Shown here piece after piece: positions 1 through 6,099 of a DNA stretch of 6,106 bases. The stretch covers positions 1-6,106 of the forward strand of contig JAHILC010000338.1 of the NCBI GenBank assembly GCA_018897225.1, written 5' to 3'. The position numbers and the translations under genes are program-made. The notes under the pieces were generated by a model. The model ran no database searches and had not been told where the DNA came from. It worked only from the letters and a program-made list of their open reading frames with translations. Source of the DNA: Actinomycetota bacterium (GTDB taxonomy: Bacteria; Actinomycetota; Humimicrobiia; Humimicrobiales; Humimicrobiaceae). Every line of letters begins with the position of its first letter. The first letter of the stretch is position 1.

Positions 1-1
1 G

Positions 2-112
2 GTTCTCTCTGAGAGTCCGCTCACATTTTTTATAATGCCGCCGGGAGCATTTCTGGTCCTGGGGCTTCTTCTTGCATTATTCAGATGGCTGGGGGTGCTT
101 AAAAATGAATAG
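2..112 (+). CDS. rnfE: RnfE/RsxE, C-terminal end (partial, 5' end outside window)
   Basis: This is the last 36 codons of an integral membrane subunit of the Rnf ferredoxin:NAD+ oxidoreductase, cut by the window edge. The frame starts at base 2 and ends at TAG 110-112. The visible peptide includes PLTFFIMPPGAFLVLGLLL followed by a short basic end (FRWLGVLKNE). The Pro-Pro-Gly-Ala-Phe followed by a final hydrophobic helix is typical of the RnfE/NqrD C-terminus. In the known complex RnfE pairs with RnfA in the membrane, and the two share an iron-sulfur centre. The identity rests on this short tail plus the rnfA and rnfB genes that follow, which matches the usual rnfCDGEAB order. The end overlaps the rnfA start by 8 nt, suggesting translational coupling. 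Confidence 0.88.
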   Translation, partial: VLSESPLTFFIMPPGAFLVLGLLLALFRWLGVLKNE

Positions 113-689
113 TAATGCCAGCCTTGTCACAATTTTTATAGGAATGGTCATAATCAATAATATGGTGCTTACAAAATTTCTGGGACTATGCCCATTTTTT
201 GGAGTGTCGAAAAAACTTTCAAATGCCATCAGCATGGGAGTAGCGGTAACTTTTGTAATGCTCCTGGCCGCGACTGCAACATCGGTGATATATAATTATA
301 TTCTTGTTCCTTATGAAATAGAATTCATGAATATAATAATTTATATTCTTGTTATCGCTTCACTTGTCCAGATAGTGGAAATCACGATAAGAAGGACAAA
401 CATAGCGCTCTATAATGCTCTCGGCATTTATCTGCCTCTTATTACTACAAACTGTGCTGTGCTTGGGATAGCGCTTATAAATGCAAGTAATAATTACTCC
501 ATCGTTCAGAGCATGGTAAGCGCGGTAGGAGGAGGGCTGGGCTTTACCCTGGTTCTTATTATAATGTCAGGTATAAGGGAAAGGCTTGAACTCGGCGAAA
601 CTCCCAAATCTCTGAGAGGGCTTCCCATAGCATTTGTGACTGCAGCGCTGCTGGCGCTTGCATTTATGGGCTTTAGCGGTTTATTATAA
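105..689 (+). CDS. rnfA: RnfA/RsxA, membrane subunit of Rnf electron-transport complex
   Basis: RnfA is a polytopic membrane subunit of the Rnf complex, which couples ferredoxin oxidation and NAD+ reduction to Na+ or H+ movement. I chose ATG 105, not the upstream in-frame TTG at 72, because it gives 194 residues (the family is about 190-195), places the conserved N-terminus correctly, and has a G-rich ribosome-binding stretch (GGGGGTG, about 91-97) inside the rnfE end. Conserved blocks are INNMVLTKFLGLCPFFGVSKK (residues 17-37), ALGIYLPLITTNCAVLG (about 104-120), GGGLGFTL, IRERLE and LPIAFVTAALLALAFMGFSG near the C-terminus. C29 and C117 are the conserved cysteines of the two inverted half-repeats, which in the family help hold an intramembrane iron-sulfur cluster with RnfE. 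About six hydrophobic helices are visible. Nothing looks broken. Confidence 0.96.
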   Translation: MNSNASLVTIFIGMVIINNMVLTKFLGLCPFFGVSKKLSNAISMGVAVTFVMLLAATATSVIYNYILVPYEIEFMNIIIYILVIASLVQIVEITIRRTNIALYNALGIYLPLITTNCAVLGIALINASNNYSIVQSMVSAVGGGLGFTLVLIIMSGIRERLELGETPKSLRGLPIAFVTAALLALAFMGFSGLL

Positions 690-762
690 AATATAAGATT
701 TTTGGATTAAAATATCGATCATTAAATTAAAATGATTATTTTAAAATTAAAGGGATGATTTT

Positions 763-1596
763 ATGCTCTGGGCTATTTTAATACTGACAGGAATAGGAAT
801 AGTATGCGGGGTCCTCATACTTATCGTAAACAGGTTACTTCCTAAAGAACCTGCTTCTCTTAAAAGAGCGGAGCAGGTCAATGAGAACCTTCCCGGGATG
901 AATTGTGGAGCATGCGGATATCCCGGCTGTTTTGCCTATGCCCAGGCGCTTTCTAAAGATAACAAGGTGTTTTTCAGCAATACTTGCGCCACTGTCCTTC
1001 AGGATGAGACGATGCTTTCAGGCATTGAACAAGTTTTGGACCTGAAAGTAGATAAGTCAGCATTGAACAGGAAAGCTGTTGTAGCTTGCTCGGGCAATTG
1101 TGAAAATGTCGGAACCTATACCGGGGTTGCTACCTGCGAGACTGCATCAAAAATCCTTGGCGGTTTTAAAAGGTGCCCGTACAGCTGCCTTGGGCTCGGC
1201 GATTGTATAGAAACCTGTCCGGAGAATGCAATTCATCTTGATATTGATTCCAATATCGTGGTTATAGACCCGGACAAGTGCACGGGATGCGGATTATGCG
1301 TAAAGGAATGCCCGAGGAATGTGATAAAACTGGTACCTGCAAATTCAAATATTGTATTTTTATGTAATTACCAGGATCTGAGAGATATACCCGGAAGGGA
1401 AAAGTGTGATTCAGGTTGTATAAAATGCAGGAAGTGCGTAAAGGCATGCCCGACTGAAGCCGTAACCTGGAACAGGGACAAATCCATCCCGGAGTTTGAT
1501 TTTGAAAAATGCAATGACTGCAAGGCCTGCATTGAAGCATGTCCGCAGAAAATACTCATTGAATTAAAAAACGTCTCAAAGAAAGTTAAAGTCTGA
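763..1596 (+). CDS. rnfB: RnfB, iron-sulfur ferredoxin-accepting subunit (long form)
   Basis: RnfB is the membrane-anchored Fe-S protein that takes electrons from reduced ferredoxin into the Rnf complex. It has 277 residues, with one N-terminal helix (about 2-23) as anchor. The Fe-S domain that follows has C48, C51, C56 and C75 (NCGACGYPGC, then a distant Cys). A middle segment has C109, C113 and C125. Four ferredoxin-type motifs follow: an atypical C138-x3-C142-x5-C148-x3-C152-P; C173-x2-C176-x2-C179-x3-C183-P; C219-x2-C222-x2-C225-x3-C229-P, preceded by C215; and C250-x2-C253-x2-C256-x3-C260-P. This cysteine-rich architecture is the long RnfB of anaerobes rather than the short proteobacterial form. 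AAAGGG at about 749-755 is the likely ribosome-binding site. A 73-nt A/T-rich gap separates it from rnfA. It is the last rnf gene here, as expected for rnfCDGEAB. The Pro-Gly-Gly often seen after the fourth N-terminal cysteine is absent. Confidence 0.96.
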   Translation: MLWAILILTGIGIVCGVLILIVNRLLPKEPASLKRAEQVNENLPGMNCGACGYPGCFAYAQALSKDNKVFFSNTCATVLQDETMLSGIEQVLDLKVDKSALNRKAVVACSGNCENVGTYTGVATCETASKILGGFKRCPYSCLGLGDCIETCPENAIHLDIDSNIVVIDPDKCTGCGLCVKECPRNVIKLVPANSNIVFLCNYQDLRDIPGREKCDSGCIKCRKCVKACPTEAVTWNRDKSIPEFDFEKCNDCKACIEACPQKILIELKNVSKKVKV

Positions 1597-1838
1597 TTGC
1601 ATTTAAAGGAAATATTTTCTTTAGCCTTTCAACAGCTTGAAGTCCTGTTTCATAAGGAATACCTGAAAAAGTTTCACCTTTATCAAAGACCTTACTACGA
1701 TTGAAGAAATCTTAAAGGCTACGAAATTGTCAAATAAATGAATTGAAAAAAAGCCTGCAATGATTTATATTTCTCCAATACATCTTAAGGCATTATCCTT
1801 TTGATTTTGGCATATTAAAATAAAATTAGGGAGTTTAA
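1597..1838. other. Intergenic stretch with possible coding relics on both strands
   Basis: No intact gene fits in these 242 bases. On the plus strand an open frame from 1667 to the TGA at 1739-1741 reads FIKDLTTIEEILKATKL. On the minus strand an open frame from 1711 to the stop at 1586-1588, running into the rnfB end, reads KVFDKGETFSGIPYETGLQA and then VERLKKIFP. Both look protein-like, but neither has a credible start, and they lie antisense to each other in part, so at most one is real. There is no strong G/C-rich terminator after rnfB. The only nearby hairpin is the weak A/T stem AAAGGAAAT/ATTTTCTTT directly after the stop (about 1604-1621), with essentially no loop. Confidence 0.3.
1743..1771 (+). 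promoter_or_regulatory. Putative housekeeping-type promoter for the HAD gene
   Basis: TTGAAA (1743-1748) and TATATT (1766-1771) are separated by exactly 17 bases, each matching the sigma-70/sigma-A consensus at five of six positions. Transcription would begin near 1778, giving a leader of about 60 nt before the TTG start at 1839. In A/T-rich DNA such matches can occur by chance, so this is a prediction from spacing and consensus only. Confidence 0.4.
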
Positions 1839-2624
1839 TTGATTAAATTAGTCGCAATAGATCTGGATGGAACATTATTTGATTCAAGTTCAAATATAAG
1901 TGATAAGAACAAACAATCAATTTTAAAATGTCTTAAAAGTAATATAAAAGTAATAATTACTACTGCTAAAACCACGTATTGGGTGAAAAAATTAATCACT
2001 TCCCTGAATTTAAAGGACCCCCAGGTAGCTTCAGCCGGAGCAGCAATTATAGACTCTAATTTAACTCCAATATTTACAAAAAAAATTCCATTTAAACATT
2101 ATAAAAAAATGGTTGAGCTGGCCAGGAAGTATAATATTGGATTCTGTTCCAGCTGTATTGATGGTTTTGTATATTATGAAAGTGATAACCCTTATTTAAA
2201 ATATGTTTGGGAAACTGGCGAGCGGCCAAGATTGACTGATGATTTATTAAACGCAAATATTACAAAGCAGGTTTTACTGGTTACAGCAACAGTCCAGGAA
2301 AATCATATATTTAATAAAGTGTTATTAGAAAATTTTAATGAAGATCTCAAAATTAGGAGAGGAGGTCCTTATTTTCTTGCAGCATATAATAGAAATACCG
2401 GAAAGACTTCTGCGCTGAAAAAAATTTTAAAGATCCTGAAAATCAGCAGCAAGAATATAATGGCAATCGGAGACAGTGAGTCTGATTTAGGGATGATAAA
2501 ACTTGCAGGAATTGGAGTTGCTATGGGTAATGCATCTGAAGTAATAAAGTCTGCCGCAGATTTTATTGTTAAAGATAATGATAATGACGGGGTTTCCGAA
2601 GCGATAGAGAAATTTTGTTTTTAA
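1839..2624 (+). CDS. HAD-superfamily hydrolase, Cof-type (class IIB) phosphatase
   Basis: This is a predicted cytoplasmic Mg2+-dependent phosphatase acting on a small phosphorylated metabolite; the substrate cannot be told. It has 261 residues, normal for the family. Motif I is AIDLDGTLFD (residues 6-15), with nucleophile D8 and acid/base D10. Motif II is at T41/T42 in VIITTAKT, where Cof proteins usually have TGR. Motif III is likely K189 (NTGKTSAL). Motif IV is GDSESD (211-216), with Ser where Asn is common, followed by LAGIGVAMGNASEVIKSAAD, the standard Cof C-terminus. Residues about 83-185 are the C2-type cap. The start is TTG 1839, supported by AGGGAG at 1828-1833 five bases upstream and by the protein beginning directly with the IKLVAIDLDG strand. 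The DNA is markedly richer in A/T than the rnf genes, with many AAA, ATT and TTA codons, which might reflect separate ancestry. Mannosyl-3-phosphoglycerate phosphatase-like proteins are an alternative relative. Confidence 0.88.
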   Translation: MIKLVAIDLDGTLFDSSSNISDKNKQSILKCLKSNIKVIITTAKTTYWVKKLITSLNLKDPQVASAGAAIIDSNLTPIFTKKIPFKHYKKMVELARKYNIGFCSSCIDGFVYYESDNPYLKYVWETGERPRLTDDLLNANITKQVLLVTATVQENHIFNKVLLENFNEDLKIRRGGPYFLAAYNRNTGKTSALKKILKILKISSKNIMAIGDSESDLGMIKLAGIGVAMGNASEVIKSAADFIVKDNDNDGVSEAIEKFCF

Positions 2625-2724
2625 ATTTCTTTTTTATAGAAAAGTTATAATGCTTTCTGATTTTTTATTATAATTTGGCAATTATTATTGAAGAAAAAAC
2701 AAGAAAAAATATTTTTTAACAAAC

Positions 2725-3723
2725 ATGCTGATAAAGAATAAAAATATTAGAATCACCGGGCTTATACCTTTTCATATTCTCATTATTTTCATTTCCATAC
2801 TTGTTATTCTAATTTACTTCACAGGCTGCGCCTCAGCAAAGAAATATACCTTAGATTTCCCGGATTATAACGGTTATGTAAATGACTACACCGATACGCT
2901 TTCAGCAGAATGGAAAACTAAAACTGAAAACCTGGCACAGGCTGTCAGAGAAGAAACATCCTGCGAAATAGCAGTTGCAGTAATCGATGAACTTGGCGGC
3001 GCTACAATAGAAGAATACGCAGCAGGGTTGTTTGCAAAATGGGGTATCGGAAAGAAAGACAAAGATAATGGAGTACTTTTGCTTGTGGCGCTAAAAGACA
3101 AGCAATTAAGGATCGAGGTCGGATATGGTTTGGAAGCCATAATCCCAGACCTTAGAGCAAAAGATATTATTGATGATGTCATAACGCCCAGGTTTAAAAA
3201 CAGTGACTACGATAGCGGTGTTTACAATGGTGTTGTTGCAATAGCAAACATCATATACGAGGAACAGGATAAAAACCTTCTGCCATATTCAGATAATTTT
3301 ATAAATCAACCGAAACGAGAATTTTCAGATACTCCTGCTTTTGCTGCACTCATCATATTGGCAACTTTATTGCCATGGATAGTATTTGCTTTGATATTTC
3401 TAATAAGTTTTTTAAGGAGTTACATAAAAAAACATAGATGCCCGCGATGTAAAAAAATCGCCCTGGTCATCAAAACAAAAATACTATCAAGCCCAACATA
3501 TGAATCATCGGGAAGAGCCCACGTTGAAAAGTTTTGCAGAAAATGCGGTTATGCAGAAAAAAGCACAATAACCCTGCCAATACTGAAGAAGAGCTCCTAT
3601 TCAGGAAGTGGAAGTTACGGCAGTTCTTTTTCATCCGGAAGCAGCAGTTCGGGCAGCTCCGGAAGTTCAAGCAGTTTTGGCGGAGGCTCTTCGGGTGGGG
3701 GTGGCGCAAGCGGCAGATGGTAA
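2725..3723 (+). CDS. TPM-domain (YgcG-type) membrane protein with zinc-ribbon-like motif and Ser/Gly tail
   Basis: This 332-residue exported protein carries a TPM domain, the fold of plant TLP18.3/Psb32 and bacterial YgcG proteins. Acid phosphatase activity is reported for some members, but the bacterial role is mostly unknown. The N-terminal hydrophobic helix (about 13-34) ends in FTGC, a near-lipobox with Phe at -3, so C35 may be lipid-modified. The TPM domain spans about 46-180: VNDYTDTLS, EIAVAVIDELGG, FAKWGIGKKDKDNGVLLLVA, RIEVGYGLEAIIPD. A second membrane helix lies at about 205-230. The following segment has C239-x2-C242 and C271-x2-C274, a zinc-ribbon-like pair. The tail (about 289-332) is Ser/Gly-rich and ends GGGGASGRW, the typical family ending. 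The ATG at 2725 has only a weak A-rich upstream region and no clear Shine-Dalgarno, so the exact start is less sure. LemA, a frequent neighbour of this family, is not in the window. Confidence 0.87.
   Translation: MLIKNKNIRITGLIPFHILIIFISILVILIYFTGCASAKKYTLDFPDYNGYVNDYTDTLSAEWKTKTENLAQAVREETSCEIAVAVIDELGGATIEEYAAGLFAKWGIGKKDKDNGVLLLVALKDKQLRIEVGYGLEAIIPDLRAKDIIDDVITPRFKNSDYDSGVYNGVVAIANIIYEEQDKNLLPYSDNFINQPKREFSDTPAFAALIILATLLPWIVFALIFLISFLRSYIKKHRCPRCKKIALVIKTKILSSPTYESSGRAHVEKFCRKCGYAEKSTITLPILKKSSYSGSGSYGSSFSSGSSSSGSSGSSSSFGGGSSGGGGASGRW
3592..3720 (+). repeat. Ser/Gly-coding low-complexity tract at the end of the TPM gene
   Basis: These bases encode an almost pure Ser/Gly segment (about residues 290-332) built from imperfect repeats of AGC, AGT, TCC, GGA and GGC codons. 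It is the normal flexible tail of YgcG-type proteins, but the tract is prone to slippage and to spurious overlapping reading frames. The codons are mixed, so it is not a simple microsatellite. Confidence 0.6.
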
Positions 3724-3793
3724 CTTATATGAATCAAAAAAGTAAATAAATGGTGCCAGACTTTGGGGTATAATGCCTTAAAAAAATTGATTA

Positions 3794-3822
3794 CTGAAAA
3801 GAAGTTGAAAATGCTTTATAAT
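3794..3822 (+). promoter_or_regulatory. Putative promoter for the substrate-binding lipoprotein gene
   Basis: A perfect -10 hexamer TATAAT (3817-3822) is preceded at 17 bases by CTGAAA (3794-3799), four of six to the -35 consensus. The predicted transcript would start near 3829, about 40 nt before the ATG at 3869. That gene has a strong ribosome-binding site (GAGGAAAT directly upstream). The 145-base gap after the TPM gene also supports a separate transcription start. No operator or riboswitch-like structure is apparent. Confidence 0.42.
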
Positions 3823-3868
3823 CTAGTAGTGCAAAATATTAACTAAAGTAAAACAAAAACGAGGAAAT

Positions 3869-5056
3869 ATGAAAAAAGCATTAATATCGATAATAACAAT
3901 CTTATCTCTACTTGCTGTTATTATTTTTTTTGCAGCTTGTACAACGCTGGAACAGACTGCAGCCACGATGTCAACAGCAATTGCAAGTTCCGCAGCTGCT
4001 GAAACCACCTCAACTGCTGCGCCTGCAGAATCTTCCACCGAATCTTCAGCCGAAGAAAAAATTTCATCAAACTTTGAAATCTTATATATTCCAAAGCTTG
4101 CAGATATTCCGTGGTTTAATGTTATAAAATCAGGGCTTGAACAATGTGCCAGGGATTATGGCTTTAGGGTAACGGTTGTAGCGCCTCCTGCAGCTGATCC
4201 CGCACTTCAATCACAAATCATATTGGATAGTTTCAATAAAGGCATAGATGCAATAGTAGTTTGTCCAATCGATTCTGCTGGACTCGATCCTGTTTTAGCC
4301 AGGGCAAATCAAGCGGGAATTATGACCTTCAGCAATGAAGGTTATACGTTAAAGAATGTTACATTTGATATTGAAGCCATGTCAAACCAGGCATTTGGTG
4401 AAGCTATGATGAAAGCAGCAGTCAGATATGCTGGAGGAAATGCCAACTATATGGTATCGGTAGGTTTTCTAGAAGCGATGCCTCAGGAAGAATGGGCTGA
4501 TTTTGAAATAGCTTATCAGCAGAAAAGCGCACCTGGCTTAAAGAATCTGCTCGGTTATTCAAAAGGCACGGATAGATTTGAAGATAATGAAGACTCAAAG
4601 ATTGCAACAACCAAGATAACTGATTATATTCAAAATAATAAAGATTTAAATCTGATTATCGGCAACTCGATAACTACCGGTCCTGCCGCAGGTGAAATTA
4701 TTTCTAAACAAAAACTGAAAGGCAAGTTATTTTATGTGGGGACAGGATATCCTGTAACAATAGGGCAATATATAAGAAAAGATATCATACAGGAAGGATT
4801 CTTCTATGATCTATACCTGATCGGTTACGCAACAGGCTATATTGCATTCCAAAGCTGGATGGGGAACATACCAGAGGCAAAAAGTTCAGTTTTAAAACCT
4901 GATAAATCCAGACTTGCAGGCTATGAATCGCTGGATATATTAACAAATTCAAATGGAGGCAAGATTATCTTTGGAAATGCTATTGCTTCCATAACAAAAG
5001 AAAATATAGAAGTCTGGTATAAGAAGTTTGCAGATTATGGCTGGCCCCAGGAATAA
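3869..5056 (+). CDS. ABC-transporter substrate-binding lipoprotein, LsrB/sugar-binding type (periplasmic-binding fold type 1)
   Basis: This 395-residue extracellular binding protein should capture a small, probably sugar-like ligand for an ABC importer. The signal peptide is MKK plus a hydrophobic core, ending in lipobox FAAC with C24 as the lipidated residue. Residues 25-66 are an Ala/Ser/Thr/Glu-rich linker. The binding domain begins at ILYIPKLADIPWFNVIKSGL (71-90). It continues through QIILDSFNKGIDAIVVCPID (115-134) and LARANQAGIMTFSNEG (143-158), and on to a second lobe with LNLIIGNSITTGPAAGEI. This order and wording resemble LsrB and rhamnose-binding (RhaS-type) proteins. Several residues that bind autoinducer-2 in LsrB are replaced (S155, P205, N266, I268, by alignment from memory), so AI-2 is unlikely to be the ligand. 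GAGGAAAT just before the ATG is a strong ribosome-binding site. No permease, ATPase or sugar-metabolism gene is adjacent; the next gene is convergent. Confidence 0.87.
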   Translation: MKKALISIITILSLLAVIIFFAACTTLEQTAATMSTAIASSAAAETTSTAAPAESSTESSAEEKISSNFEILYIPKLADIPWFNVIKSGLEQCARDYGFRVTVVAPPAADPALQSQIILDSFNKGIDAIVVCPIDSAGLDPVLARANQAGIMTFSNEGYTLKNVTFDIEAMSNQAFGEAMMKAAVRYAGGNANYMVSVGFLEAMPQEEWADFEIAYQQKSAPGLKNLLGYSKGTDRFEDNEDSKIATTKITDYIQNNKDLNLIIGNSITTGPAAGEIISKQKLKGKLFYVGTGYPVTIGQYIRKDIIQEGFFYDLYLIGYATGYIAFQSWMGNIPEAKSSVLKPDKSRLAGYESLDILTNSNGGKIIFGNAIASITKENIEVWYKKFADYGWPQE

Positions 5057-5088
5057 AAGTAACCTTATAATGTAGCTTTGATACAGAA

Positions 5089-6099
5089 TTAAATATTTTT
5101 AGAATATATGGCAAAAATATTCTTATCGGCATCGGGACTATCTATGCCTGAAGGGTTTATCAGGACCAAAACACTGTTTTTAAGATAAGCTGCAATGATT
5201 AATCTATCACCCTGTTTTATCGGGTTGATGATCGTGCCTGTCAATGAAAATTCTTTCATTTCGCCTGCTTTTAAATAGGGAGTATTGCCTTTTATATAAC
5301 CATCTCTGGACCATTTGACATTACCAATATCATCTACAATTGCGGCAGAAATAAAAACAAAAAGACCATTATCCGATTCGAGATATTTTTCAATTTCTGG
5401 TTTACCGGTAATGCTGCCACTAACTCTTAATTCGTTATCACTTTCAAAGAATCTTCCTTTGCCAATGGCAATGTCTTGAAATTCTGCAATGAGTGGATCC
5501 GAAATCTTTACATGTCCCCAGTTAGAAGGGAGCCCTCGGGCAATTTTAAACTTAAGGCTTTCGTTTAAAAGGATATAATCGATCTCGTTATCTTCCCCAC
5601 TATTCTTTTCGCTCATCGAAGCTGCTTTTTTTATACTATCCTTAACCCCATCAAGGTATGGATAAATTTCATAGGCTTTTCTGTATTCTTCTTCTGCATG
5701 GCTGTAAAGGCCATAATTAAAATAAACATCACCATTTTTCTGCAGCGATTTTGCCTTATCAATTAATTCCTGGGCTTTCTCTTTTCCTGCTATTGCAAGT
5801 TCAATTTTACCTGGATCCTCTTCATGCTCTATGGCATAATCATAATAACTGATTGCAGCATCAAAATTGTTTTTTGCTAAATATTCGTCTGCTCTTATAA
5901 GCTGATCTTTGAAAAGGCTGCTTAAAAGAAGAGCCATCGGCACCAGTATTATGCATACACCAGTTCCTATTATAAATCCTATGGCCCTGCGCTTCTTCCT
6001 GTGACGGCGCAAGTTTAAAATAAAAAGAACCAGGAATACAATTATTAGCGGCATGGCAAAGAAGAAAATCATCATAAGAAGCCCATAAAGAAAATCCAT
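5089..6099 (-). CDS. Membrane-anchored TPR-like protein of unknown function
   Basis: I do not recognise this 336-residue protein as a named family. Two N-terminal hydrophobic helices (about 7-29 and 39-62) are separated by a very basic loop (RRHRKKRR, 31-38). By the positive-inside rule this loop is cytoplasmic, placing the rest of the protein outside the membrane. Two TPR-like helical hairpins follow: LIRADEYLAKNNFDAAISYY (67-86), and about 115-147 with KNGDVYFNYGLYSHAEEEYR. An acidic linker lies near 155-172. The C-terminal part (about 180-336) is predicted beta-rich, with VSGSITGKP, a run ending VFISAAIVDDIGNVKW, and LKAGEMKEFSLTGTI; this recalls the general layout of FxLYD-like beta-sandwich domains, which is inference only. 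The ATG is at 6097-6099, and only seven bases upstream are visible, without a ribosome-binding site or an in-frame stop, so the true start could lie outside the window. It converges on the binding-protein gene with 32 bases between them. Confidence 0.8.
   Translation of the reverse strand: MDFLYGLLMMIFFFAMPLIIVFLVLFILNLRRHRKKRRAIGFIIGTGVCIILVPMALLLSSLFKDQLIRADEYLAKNNFDAAISYYDYAIEHEEDPGKIELAIAGKEKAQELIDKAKSLQKNGDVYFNYGLYSHAEEEYRKAYEIYPYLDGVKDSIKKAASMSEKNSGEDNEIDYILLNESLKFKIARGLPSNWGHVKISDPLIAEFQDIAIGKGRFFESDNELRVSGSITGKPEIEKYLESDNGLFVFISAAIVDDIGNVKWSRDGYIKGNTPYLKAGEMKEFSLTGTIINPIKQGDRLIIAAYLKNSVLVLINPSGIDSPDADKNIFAIYSKNI
5092..5121. terminator. A/T-only inverted repeat between convergent genes, possible weak terminator
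   Basis: AATATTTTT (5092-5100) and AAAAATATT (5113-5121) form a perfect 9-bp inverted repeat with a 12-base loop. A second, mutually exclusive pairing exists: AGAATAT (5101-5107) with ATATTCT (5117-5123). The element sits at the very end of the minus-strand gene and 36 bases after the stop of the plus-strand gene. It could slow polymerase from either side. There is no G/C stem, so it is a poor match to an intrinsic terminator. Confidence 0.25.

Noticed and set aside
72..104. Longer rnfA from an upstream TTG start at 72
   Set aside because: It would add 11 residues translated from the rnfE coding sequence in another frame. The ATG at 105 gives the family's usual length and N-terminus.
718..736. 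Inverted repeat ATCATT/AATGAT in the rnfA-rnfB gap
   Set aside because: A 6-bp A/T-rich stem with a 7-base loop is expected by chance in such A/T-rich DNA and lacks terminator or operator features.
1262..1559. Two overlapping minus-strand open frames inside rnfB
   Set aside because: They are antisense to the cysteine-rich coding sequence of a certain gene, have unnatural Cys/Pro/His/Ser-rich composition and no ribosome-binding site.
2625..2660. Terminator after the HAD gene (CTTTT...AAAAG)
   Set aside because: Only a 5-bp A/T-dominated stem with no G/C core and no following T tract.
2646..2674. Two TATAAT hexamers (2646-2651 and 2669-2674) as promoter for the TPM gene
   Set aside because: Neither has a convincing -35 element at 16-18 bases in this very A/T-rich gap. 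A promoter may exist here but I cannot place it.
3751..3774. G-rich patch TGGTGCCAGACTTTGG followed by TATAAT, considered as a sigma-54 promoter, a second -10 box or a repeat remnant
   Set aside because: The GG-N10-GC spacing of sigma-54 sites is not met (TG at the -12 position), there is no good -35, and no second copy occurs in the window.
3823..4127. Open frames on both strands over the start of the binding-protein gene
   Set aside because: They are by-products of the low-complexity Ala/Ser/Thr linker and read as runs of Gln/Leu or Ala/Val.
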